DNA of 22,821 bases from CAZUFB01 sp048173955 (lineage in GTDB: Bacteria; Actinomycetota; Coriobacteriia; Coriobacteriales; UMGS124): NCBI GenBank assembly GCA_048173955.1, contig DBEYOB010000152.1, forward strand, positions 1 to 22,821, read 5' to 3'. The stretch's first letter is position 1. Each line of letters starts with the position of its first letter. This document shows, one piece after another, positions 15,321 through 21,354 of this stretch. Made by a program: the position numbers and the translations under genes. The notes below the pieces were generated by a model. The model saw nothing but the letters and a program-made list of their open reading frames with translations, did not search any database and was not told where the DNA came from.

Positions 15321-15383
15321 TTGATTGGCAATCCCCCTCAACGTATCATGTGGTGGGCTGTTAGTTAGAGCTAGCTAACTAAC
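15321..15383. promoter_or_regulatory. AraC promoter and TTAGTTAG palindrome between divergent genes
   Basis: Plus strand: -35 TTGATT (15321-15326), 17-bp spacer, -10 TATCAT (15344-15349), driving the AraC gene. GTTAGTTAG (15360-15368) and CTAACTAAC (15375-15383) are perfect inverted arms six bases apart and lie just downstream of the predicted start site and upstream of the ABC genes. The half-sites resemble TTAGGTTAG of DtxR/IdeR iron boxes but the spacing differs, so iron control is only a suggestion. AraC or another repressor may bind instead. No convincing minus-strand -35/-10 pair is seen. Confidence 0.6.
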
Positions 15384-15422
15384 ACGAGACGGACTTTCAA
15401 GAGGGGCGGACGATTCCTCAAC

Positions 15423-16490
15423 ATGGCTGACGTGCGCGGCATTCCCCGTGAACTCGCCGCGCTCTTCGAGCCGCAGACCGACCAACTCGGCGTGCGGCTT
15501 GAGCGACGGGGGCACATCTGGGTTGGCGAGGCATCCGGCGGCAAGGCGCGCGGGTCGATGTGGCTCTGCGCGCCGACGCCGCACTGCCTCGTACTCTGCC
15601 ACGATGTCGCCCCAATCGAAGACATGCCGCTCTTCGAGGGATCTTTGGGGCCATACGCCTGCGCCTGTGCGATGGGTGGCGAAGCCGTGGCGTGTTCGCG
15701 GGACTGCGGCCTCCCGGTCAGGCTCGTCCGCCCGAGGACGGCGGGCGCGAGGCGCGGCGACCAGGTTGCCACGTTCGTCGAGCGCGGCCCCCGCTTGCTC
15801 TCCAGCCGCCTGCTTGCCGGTCGCGTCTACCGTTCCCGGTCCATCATCGTGCTGCCCGGTCTCTTCGACGAACTCGATCGCCGCTACCCGGGGGAGTTCC
15901 GCGGGCTCTTCCCGGCGTTCGGAGGGGTCTGGGACCGGGGCGCCGAGCTTGCCATCGGACGGGCGCTCGACGCCATACCGCCCCAACCCCCTCTTCGCCC
16001 CGGCGGAGAACTGGAACTCCTCTCGACCGTGACCTCGCTGATGGCATCGTTGGCGTCAGACAGGGCGGACGGCGACGCAGAAGACGGCGACGCCGATGCG
16101 GAGATGCTGGTCGGGCAGGCAATACGTCTCATGTCCGCCGCCGTCGAGGAGGGCGGCGTGCCGCCCTCCGTCAACGACCTCGCGAGGGGGCTCTATATGA
16201 GCAGATCGCGACTCTGCGACGCCTTCAAGCGCATGACGGGGCAAAGCGTAGGCGCCTACGCGCGGAGACTGAGGCTGGAGCGGGCGTGCCGTCTCCTCGA
16301 GGACGAGAGCCTCACCGTTGCCGAGGTCGCAGCGCTTCTCGGCTACCCGAGCCCGTCGGCCTTCTGCCATGCCTTTGCCTCCGCCATGGGGATTCCGCCG
16401 CAGAGATGGAGGGATCGAGCCCACGTGACGCCATGTGAAGCCGGCACGTCGAACGGGGCTCCGGCCGTGGACGGGGGTCCGGCCGTATAG
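15423..16490 (+). CDS. AraC family transcriptional regulator with N-terminal cysteine cluster
   Basis: A 355-residue regulator. The C-terminal AraC DNA-binding domain spans about residues 235-340 with two helix-turn-helix units (SVNDLARGLYMSRSRLCDAF and LTVAEVAALLGYPSPSAFCH) and the typical PPQRWR end. The N-terminal part (about residues 1-200) is not a clear cupin and probably senses the signal. Seven Cys lie within residues 49-95 (49, 55, 59, 80, 82, 91, 95), an unusual density that could bind a metal or respond to redox. The start is the ATG at 15423; the purine-rich AGAGGGG lies about 15 bases upstream, which is rather far. It is divergent from the ABC exporter pair and is likely its activator or repressor. 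The C-terminal 25 residues are low-complexity. Confidence 0.88.
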   Translation: MADVRGIPRELAALFEPQTDQLGVRLERRGHIWVGEASGGKARGSMWLCAPTPHCLVLCHDVAPIEDMPLFEGSLGPYACACAMGGEAVACSRDCGLPVRLVRPRTAGARRGDQVATFVERGPRLLSSRLLAGRVYRSRSIIVLPGLFDELDRRYPGEFRGLFPAFGGVWDRGAELAIGRALDAIPPQPPLRPGGELELLSTVTSLMASLASDRADGDAEDGDADAEMLVGQAIRLMSAAVEEGGVPPSVNDLARGLYMSRSRLCDAFKRMTGQSVGAYARRLRLERACRLLEDESLTVAEVAALLGYPSPSAFCHAFASAMGIPPQRWRDRAHVTPCEAGTSNGAPAVDGGPAV

Positions 16491-16620
16491 AATTGGACGA
16501 GTTCAAACGAGAGGCGATTTATGATGAGGCCCCGGAACCGCGGGGGCCCGAGGGAGTCCGGGGGTCTTGGAGACCGCGGGACCACGGAATCCCAGGACCG
16601 CGGGGTCCCGGTGACCGCGG
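16486..16620 (+). promoter_or_regulatory. TATAGAAT box and GC-rich GACCGCGG tract ahead of element A3
   Basis: TATAGAAT (16486-16493) overlaps the AraC stop codon and is a good -10 box, although no -35 box is visible. From 16530 to 16620 the sequence is an irregular GC-rich tract in which GACCGCGG or AACCGCGG recurs four times. A 65-codon frame (16521-16718, GAGAGG before its ATG) runs through this tract into element A3, but its composition is repeat-like and I do not call it a gene. Confidence 0.35.
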
Positions 16621-16843
16621 CTGCACCGGATATTGCCCCGATGTGTGCAAATCTTTGTCGAGTGAATCCTCGAAATGCACCCTTAAGAGCTGAGATTTCT
16701 TCGTTGGCTCAAAAATGAAAAACTAGATTTCCATTTATGTAGATTCATCTTACACATAGCCGCGCTGCCCCTTAGAATAGCGCGACCGAGCAATTCACTC
16801 GATGGACATTTGCACACATCGGGCACTTTTCAGGTGCAGGCCG
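16621..16843. repeat. Element A, copy 3
   Basis: Same plan as copies 1 and 2, one base shorter (CTGCACC start to AGGTGCAGGCC end). The 5' hairpin is CTTA-agagc-TGAG (16682-16694), again at offset 61-73, with a G-T wobble. The 3' hairpin is CGCGCT/AGCGCG (16761-16766 with 16779-16784) around a loop with CTTAGAA. The outer arms regain a T-A pair at the position where copies 1 and 2 have C opposite A (GATGTGTGC). It lies between the convergent AraC and XRE-TPR genes. The stretch 16844-16965 holds nothing further that I can name. Confidence 0.88.
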
Positions 16844-16965
16844 GGCCGCATGCGCGAGAGGCGGCGACATGCAGGCCGGAGCGAACCGCGCGAACCACCC
16901 AGAACACGCGCACCGGACCAGATCGCAACGGCCGGGCCGGCGAGGTCGCTCGCCGCCGGGAAGCG

Positions 16966-18174
16966 TCACCCCTCGCGACCGGCCGCCCCTTCGCCCGACA
17001 ACCGTCCCGCCGCTGCGACAACCTCGAGGTAGCGCGGGTCGTCGCCCGCAAACTCGCGCCACTCGGACGACGCGACCTGCGCGGCGAGCGCCTGGCGCAT
17101 AACCTCGCTCAGCCCATCCGCCTGACGCGCCTTGTGCTCGGCCCACGCCGTACCCGATCGGGCCGGGTCGAGGCGGTCGGCGACGCGATCCCAGAGCAAG
17201 GAGGACGAGAGGTCGGGGCGGGACGCCGAAACGGCAGAGACGGCAGCGTCCACCGCGCGGCCCAACGCCGCGAGCGCGCCGTCCCTCTCGCCCGCGCGGC
17301 GGAGCACCTCGGCCACCTCGAGAGCCATCGCGATCAAGAAAAACGGGTTCACCGCGCCCATGTCCAACGCTCCGAAAACCGCCTCGGCGGCCTTGCCGGC
17401 AGCATGGGCGAACGTGGCGTCGTCTCGCATGCCCACCTCCTGCATGAGCGACGAGAGCACGAATCCCGCCGCGCGCAAACGCTCCGCCTGCAGGAGCCGG
17501 AGGGCCTCGTCATCGCGGCCGGTCTTTCGGTATGCCGAGGCCAGGAGCATCGTCGGGGCGCCCGCGTCCTGACGGCGCACAAGCGGCTCGAGAAGCGCTG
17601 CAGCCTCCTCGTGGCGCCCCGCCTGAAAGAGCGCCGTGGCCTTCTGCTGCTGTGCAAGGAAGAGTGCAGCCGGGTCCGAGGCAACCTCGAGTGCGCGGTC
17701 GAGCAGGGCGAGCGCCTCATCGGTAAGCGTGTCGAAGTCGAGCCCGCCGTCGGGTTCGATGCCCTTCTCGCCCACCGGATGAAAAGGCGTCGCCATGCCG
17801 CCGGCCCAGACCGTGAGAAGCGACGCTAGCATGATCAGCAGGTTCGCATCCGCGTAGTGCTCCGCCGCAAGCATGCCCAGGCGCTCGTGCGCCGCCGAAA
17901 GGTCGCGCTCCCCCAGCGCATAGACTTCAGCGTAGAGTGCGGCGGATTCCTCCTCGGCGAGTTCGCCGCGCCAGTCGAAAAGCTCGTCCAGCGTGAGCGA
18001 GAAATAGGCGGCGATGCGCGGCAGCAGGCTCACGTCCGGCAGGCTCTGCCCGAGCTCCCACTTCGACACGGCCGCCTTCGAAACGCCCAGGTGGGCCGCC
18101 AGCGCCTCCTGGGTGACGCCGGCACGGCGGCGCTCGCGTGCAATCGTGCGGCCGATGTTGACGGTTTCGTTCAT
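16966..18174 (-). CDS. XRE family regulator with TPR-like C-terminal domain
   Basis: A 402-residue protein. Residues about 7-62 form a helix-turn-helix of the XRE/Cro type (RRRAGVTQEALAAHLGVSKA, AVSKWELGQSLPDVSLLPRI). The remainder is helical with alternating A/L/E pattern (e.g. ALFLAQQQKATALFQAGRHE) that looks like degenerate TPR repeats, as in regulators that bind peptides or partner proteins. No membrane segment is seen. The start is the ATG at 18172-18174 with GGAGGAG seven bases upstream; a longer frame to 18261 lacks such a site. Three GTCAACC half-sites upstream may be its own operator. No obvious target operon is adjacent, apart from the unlinked antitoxin gene further upstream. Codon use is like its neighbours. 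Confidence 0.82.
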   Translation of the reverse strand: MNETVNIGRTIARERRRAGVTQEALAAHLGVSKAAVSKWELGQSLPDVSLLPRIAAYFSLTLDELFDWRGELAEEESAALYAEVYALGERDLSAAHERLGMLAAEHYADANLLIMLASLLTVWAGGMATPFHPVGEKGIEPDGGLDFDTLTDEALALLDRALEVASDPAALFLAQQQKATALFQAGRHEEAAALLEPLVRRQDAGAPTMLLASAYRKTGRDDEALRLLQAERLRAAGFVLSSLMQEVGMRDDATFAHAAGKAAEAVFGALDMGAVNPFFLIAMALEVAEVLRRAGERDGALAALGRAVDAAVSAVSASRPDLSSSLLWDRVADRLDPARSGTAWAEHKARQADGLSEVMRQALAAQVASSEWREFAGDDPRYLEVVAAAGRLSGEGAAGREG

Positions 18175-18240
18175 GATGTGCTCCTCCCAATCCCCCAACG
18201 CATGGGCTGTGCGGCTTGCATCCGCCATCCCCAGTGTGGA

Positions 18241-18298
18241 GTCAACCGCCGATAAAATCAAAGGAGCACCGGTTGACCTTTGGCGCCCGCCGTCAACC
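18241..18298. promoter_or_regulatory. Three GTCAACC half-sites upstream of the XRE-TPR gene
   Basis: GTCAACC occurs at 18241-18247 and 18292-18298, with its complement GGTTGAC at 18271-18277. The last two form an inverted repeat with a 14-bp spacer. The set lies 65-125 bp upstream of the XRE gene and may be its operator; no clear promoter could be placed. Confidence 0.4.
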
Positions 18299-18616
18299 AG
18301 CCCGCGACGCGGGTGCCGGGAACCGCCGGGCGCCGCCCTTGCCCATGCTGTCGAGCTGGCCGACGGCAGCCAAAACGCGAGGCCATCTCGCGCCGGCCGC
18401 GTTGGCCTGCCTCCAGACCTGAATTATCTCCGCCGTCGTAGATCAGGGTCACCAACCGAAGGCGTCATCGGTTTTGCGCGGATAGCTGGCACTACTCCCC
18501 TGCCGTCATGCTTGTCAGCAACTCCCTCAACGCCATTTCGTCGCGCGCGGGCAACCTGCCAATTCTGCCAACGGCGCCAACATGGGTGCCAAACCTCCCA
18601 GAGAGCCGGTGCCTCG
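18299..18616. other. Stretch without a gene downstream of the antitoxin
   Basis: All frames downstream of the antitoxin on the minus strand are broken by stop codons within about 30 codons, and none resembles a RelE, YafQ or ParE toxin. A GCCGGCCGCG-rich segment lies around 18395-18410. I see no RNA gene. The region could be a decayed toxin gene, but the sequence does not show this directly. Confidence 0.4.
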
Positions 18617-18889
18617 CTACTCATCGTCGTCCCAATCCGACGGCAGCACTGCGATACCGGATGCGTCAAGCGGCGCCCGGAATGCGAGCTTCTGAACCTG
18701 ATTGTACGAGGGCCCCTCGGAGCGCATTGAGAACGGCAGCCCACCGACTTCAACCGACTTAACCAGGAACACGTTAATCGCATCTGACAGAGAGAGCCCC
18801 CAGCGAGCGTAAATCTTTGCCGCGGCCTCTTTGGTCTTGGCGTTGGTCCGATACTTTCCTTCGGCATTCCGCAGTACGGTGGCATCCAT
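18617..18889 (-). CDS. RelB/DinJ family antitoxin, apparently without a toxin partner
   Basis: A 90-residue protein. The N-terminal half has the ribbon-helix-helix pattern of RelB/DinJ antitoxins: a short beta strand (ATVLRNAEGKYRTNAK), helix (TKEAAAKIYARWGL), then SLSDAINVFLVKSVEVGGLPF, where LSDAINVFL and GGLPF are the family hallmarks. The C-terminal part (from about residue 60) would wrap the toxin and ends in an acidic DWDDDE tail. The ATG at 18887-18889 has GAAGGGAG upstream. In normal pairs the toxin gene follows or overlaps the antitoxin; here nothing toxin-like is seen in the next 440 bp. It may be a solitary antitoxin-like regulator. Tandem repeats upstream (18908-18929) look like its operator. 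Confidence 0.82.
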   Translation of the reverse strand: MDATVLRNAEGKYRTNAKTKEAAAKIYARWGLSLSDAINVFLVKSVEVGGLPFSMRSEGPSYNQVQKLAFRAPLDASGIAVLPSDWDDDE

Positions 18890-18907
18890 CGTCCGCTCCC
18901 TTCTACT

Positions 18908-18929
18908 TACCCTAAGCGTACCCTATGCG
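18908..18929. promoter_or_regulatory. Tandem 11-bp repeats upstream of the antitoxin
   Basis: TACCCTAAGCG is followed directly by TACCCTATGCG. The 11-bp period equals about one DNA turn, so two regulator dimers would bind on the same face. Ribbon-helix-helix antitoxins usually repress their own promoter this way; no firm -35/-10 pair is seen. Confidence 0.45.
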
Positions 18930-18990
18930 GGACAACAGTAATCTAGGAATAGTCAGACGATTGCAGTCCCGCCGCGCAGGGCCCGACAGC

Positions 18991-19644
18991 TCAGGCGCCC
19001 TTGCGGGCGACCGCGACGCAGGCGGTCGAACCCACGCGGCACCAGGCCACATCGCTGTACCACGTGCCGAGGATGCCACACATCTCGGCCTCGGAATAGA
19101 TGCGGACGTCGCCCTCACGCGAATGGGGCATCCACGTGTTCATGAGGGCGCGGGCCAAAGCCGGCTGCCACACGTCGCCGACGACGAGCGTCCCGCCGGG
19201 CACGAGCACGCGCCACGTCTGGAAGACGGCCCGCTCGGGGTCCGGATAGTGGTGGAAGGAGTCGTTGCACCAGGCGACGTCGAAGGTGGAATCATGGAAG
19301 GGCAGACGTTCCGCGTCGGCGAGAAGGGCGTCGGCCCGGTCGCCCAAGCGCAAACGGGCGGTCTCGACCATCCTCGGCGACAGATCGACGCAGGTGAGCT
19401 GCGCGCCCGGAATCTCCCCCAGCACGAGCTCGGCGAGTGCGCCCGTGCCGCAGCCGAGATCGAGCAGGCGCGGCGCCGGGTTGCCGAGCGCGGCGCGCGC
19501 CACCTCCGCGAGCACGCACGGGTAGAGCTTTCGCGCATGCTCCCCCTGCATACCGGTGTCGTAGGTCGCCGCCTGCGCGTCGAAGGCTGCCCGAGAGCGG
19601 GAGCGCAACAGCTCGGCGTCCTGTTCGTCCATCTTGGTACCCAT
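18991..19644 (-). CDS. Class I SAM-dependent methyltransferase
   Basis: A 217-residue methyltransferase with the Rossmann-type motifs LLDLGCGTGAL (SAM site, about residues 60-70), CVDLSPRMVETA (acidic loop), DAERLPFHDSTFDVAWCNDS and the FHHYPDPERAV segment typical of Methyltransf_11 enzymes, then RVLVPGGTLVVGD. The substrate cannot be told from sequence; relatives methylate small molecules or quinones. The start is the ATG at 19642-19644 with AAAGGA upstream; a further in-frame ATG at 19668 lies inside the operator and has no ribosome-binding site. It is preceded by a TetR operator (19659-19677) and separated from the tetR-like gene by a terminator, so it probably has its own repressed promoter. 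It may modify or detoxify the effector of that regulator. Confidence 0.88.
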   Translation of the reverse strand: MGTKMDEQDAELLRSRSRAAFDAQAATYDTGMQGEHARKLYPCVLAEVARAALGNPAPRLLDLGCGTGALAELVLGEIPGAQLTCVDLSPRMVETARLRLGDRADALLADAERLPFHDSTFDVAWCNDSFHHYPDPERAVFQTWRVLVPGGTLVVGDVWQPALARALMNTWMPHSREGDVRIYSEAEMCGILGTWYSDVAWCRVGSTACVAVARKGA

Positions 19645-19658
19645 CGTCCTTTCCTTTC

Positions 19659-19677
19659 TATTGAGCATTGTTCAATA
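19659..19677. promoter_or_regulatory. TetR operator in front of the methyltransferase
   Basis: TATTGAGCATTGTTCAATA is a near-perfect 19-bp palindrome. It differs from the copy upstream of the TetR gene (20346-20364) at only three positions. It lies 15 bases upstream of the methyltransferase start codon. Confidence 0.7.
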
Positions 19678-19687
19678 CAATTGACCG

Positions 19688-19710
19688 AAAAAGGCCCGGG
19701 CGCACCCGGG
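19688..19710 (-). terminator. Rho-independent terminator of the TetR gene
   Basis: On the minus strand CCCGGG-TGCG-CCCGGG is followed by CC and TTTTT, ten bases after the TetR stop codon. It insulates the methyltransferase from TetR transcription. Confidence 0.75.
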
Positions 19711-19720
19711 GCGGAATCCC

Positions 19721-20311
19721 CTATCGAGCGCTGCCCCCCGAGCGAAACTCGGCAATGAGCGCGCGGAGATAGCGGCGGGCGGCCCCGACGGCCGCCCCAT
19801 CCGGCATGCCCGGACCCGAGGCGAGGCCCACCATGCCGTAGACCATGATCGCCGCGAGCTCGCCGGCGTCGCCGGCCGGCACGCCGCGCTGCGCGGCATC
19901 GAGTTCAAGGGCCGCCTGCAGGTGGGGCCGCACGGCCTCGCACATGGCAAGCGAGAGCCGGTCGTGGAGGGCGCCGTGCCCCCTGGCGTGGAAAAACTCG
20001 GCGTGCGGGAAGGGCGCATGGTCGGTTGCCACCGCGACGGCACGTTCGAGCTTCTCGTCCAGCGAGGGGCCCTTCTCGTCCAAAGCCTCGCAGACGCCCG
20101 CGGCACAGCGGCGCGCGTAGTCCTCGATCGCCTCGGCGAACATGCGCTCTTTGGAGTCGAAGTAGTGGTAGGCGAGCCCCGGCGCCACGCCGGCGGCACG
20201 TGCCACGGCGCGGACGGACACGTTGTCGTAGCCCTCCTCGGCGAAGAGCCGCATGGCGCAGACCAAAAGCTCGCGGCGGCGCTCCTCGGGGTCTTTGACC
20301 GTTCTCGGCAT
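19721..20311 (-). CDS. TetR family transcriptional regulator
   Basis: A 196-residue repressor. The N-terminal helix-turn-helix spans about residues 9-55 (RRRELLVCAMRLFAEEGYDN, then VSVRAVARAAGVAPGLAYHYFDSKERMF), a textbook TetR signature. The helical C-terminal ligand domain is divergent, and the effector is unknown. The start chosen is the ATG at 20309-20311 with GGAGG eight bases upstream; a GTG nine bases earlier falls inside the ribosome-binding site. Its own promoter carries a 19-bp palindrome over the -35 box, and a near copy precedes the methyltransferase gene, so it probably represses both. It is divergent from the membrane XRE gene across 250 bp. Confidence 0.92.
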   Translation of the reverse strand: MPRTVKDPEERRRELLVCAMRLFAEEGYDNVSVRAVARAAGVAPGLAYHYFDSKERMFAEAIEDYARRCAAGVCEALDEKGPSLDEKLERAVAVATDHAPFPHAEFFHARGHGALHDRLSLAMCEAVRPHLQAALELDAAQRGVPAGDAGELAAIMVYGMVGLASGPGMPDGAAVGAARRYLRALIAEFRSGGSAR

Positions 20312-20333
20312 GGTCGCCACCTCCTCGGGAGGG

Positions 20334-20364
20334 ATCGTACACCTTTATTGAACATTGGCCAATA
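20334..20364 (-). promoter_or_regulatory. TetR gene promoter with overlapping operator
   Basis: Minus strand: -35 TTGGCC (20362-20357), 17-bp spacer, -10 TACGAT (20339-20334). The palindrome TATTGAACATTGGCCAATA (20346-20364) covers the -35 box and spacer, a layout that fits autorepression. Confidence 0.65.
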
Positions 20365-20430
20365 CTATGCAACCAATCATGACGGCGCAAAACCGACCAA
20401 AAGTCACTGCGTTTCCGCAGGTAGATGGTA

Positions 20431-20498
20431 CGTCAAGAACTCTTGACGCGCATTTTCGCCCCGCAGAATCCGATGTCGGACCCTTTTGATGGTACGAT
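20431..20498 (+). promoter_or_regulatory. Palindrome and extended -10 upstream of the membrane XRE gene
   Basis: CGTCAAGA-AC-TCTTGACG (20431-20448) is a perfect palindrome, a plausible XRE operator. TGGTACGAT (-10 TACGAT at 20493-20498) is an extended -10 about 65 bp before the start codon. The -35 is unclear. Confidence 0.45.
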
Positions 20499-20564
20499 TC
20501 AGCGCGACGTGTCATGGTCTGGCCCGTAAGTGGTCGCGCCGAAGAGAACAGAGGGAGAACGGGC

Positions 20565-21194
20565 ATGGAGATCGGCGGGAGGATACGCGAGCTGCGCGCT
20601 GCGGCGGGCATGTCGCAGGACGACCTCGCGGCGCGCGTGTACGTGAGCCGCCAGACGATATCCTCGTGGGAGAACGACAAGACCTACCCCGACGTCCAGA
20701 GCCTGCTTCTGCTCTCCGAGATCTTCGACGCGACCGTGGACTCTCTCATCAAAGGAGACGTGGAGACCATGAACGAGACCATCGACCGAGACGTCAAGAC
20801 CATGAAGCGTCTGAGCTGCGTGATGCTCGGATTCCTGCTACTCATGATAGCCGCCTTGATATGGGTCGCCGTGCAGGCGTTCGCCTGGGACTGGCCGCTC
20901 GAGCAGACCGTGCCCACCTTCGTGCTCGCCCTCGTGCTCTGGGGCGTCGCCATGTTCGCCGCCTGCTGGGTGGAGCGCATCAAGAAGTCGCATGACCTCG
21001 TCACCTACGGCGAGGTCCTCGCCTACTGGAAGGGCGAGGCGGTGGACCGCGACACCGAGCGCGGGCGGCGCGAGCGCATGATTCCCAACTGGATGAAGGT
21101 CGTCCGCACCGTCGGCTTGACGCTTCTTGCGATGGCCGTTGGAGCGTTCGTAGGCTACGGCGGGGCCGCGCTCGCAGACATGCTGCTCGGGTAA
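20565..21194 (+). CDS. XRE family regulator with C-terminal membrane domain
   Basis: A 209-residue protein. Residues 1-62 form a Cro/CI-type helix-turn-helix (GGRIRELRAAAGMSQDDLAA, then RVYVSRQTISSWENDKTYPD). After a short linker there are two adjacent hydrophobic helices (about residues 88-108 and 118-138) and a third near the C-terminus (about 183-205), with a charged cytoplasmic loop between. Such DNA-binding proteins anchored in the membrane occur in Gram-positive bacteria and are thought to sense envelope state or neighbouring membrane proteins; the signal here is unknown. The start is the ATG at 20565 with GGGAG eight bases upstream. It is a single gene, ending about 160 bp before the convergent Abi gene. 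Confidence 0.85.
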   Translation: MEIGGRIRELRAAAGMSQDDLAARVYVSRQTISSWENDKTYPDVQSLLLLSEIFDATVDSLIKGDVETMNETIDRDVKTMKRLSCVMLGFLLLMIAALIWVAVQAFAWDWPLEQTVPTFVLALVLWGVAMFAACWVERIKKSHDLVTYGEVLAYWKGEAVDRDTERGRRERMIPNWMKVVRTVGLTLLAMAVGAFVGYGGAALADMLLG

Positions 21195-21283
21195 GGTCGA
21201 ATCCCGCCATGAGGCTCGCGAGCGGACACCGCACCCCGCCACCGGGGCCGTCCGCGGGATGCGCCCGGAGATTTCGCACTTAA

Positions 21284-21350
21284 CAAAACCGGGGCAGAAG
21301 CGCTTTCGCACTCCCGCCCCGTAAAAACCTCCAAGGAGGTTTTGCTGTAT
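21284..21350 (-). ncRNA. Structured RNA candidate at the 3' end of the Abi_2 gene
   Basis: Read on the minus strand it begins a few bases after the Abi stop codon. Stem 1 is AAAACCTCC-TT-GGAGGTTTT (9 bp, 21343-21335 with 21332-21324). Stem 2 is CGGGGC/GCCCCG (21321-21316 with 21295-21290) enclosing AGTGC-GAAA-GCGCT with a GNRA tetraloop (21312-21299). Directly after it comes GGTTTTG (21290-21284), which can pair with the CAAAACC strand that opens stem 1 and so offers an alternative or pseudoknotted fold. AbiF-type HEPN genes have been reported with nearby small RNAs (the abiF RNA motif); whether this is a member is not tested. On the plus strand stem 1 followed by TTTT could instead be the terminator of the XRE gene. 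Confidence 0.45.
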
Positions 21351-21354
21351 GCGC

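Noticed and set aside
11652..15368. A 1238-codon plus-strand open frame
   Set aside because: It is the antisense shadow of the two ABC exporter genes, with His/Arg/Ala-rich composition and no family motifs.
16521..16718. A 65-codon plus-strand frame with a possible GAGAGG site and upstream TATAGAAT
   Set aside because: The sequence is a low-complexity GC tract followed by element A3; the APDIAPMCANLCRVNPR part only reflects the repeat arm.
2761..16843. Element A copies as a CRISPR array or composite transposon ends
   Set aside because: The copies are 6-8 kb apart, in the same orientation, without short regular spacers and without a transposase gene between them.
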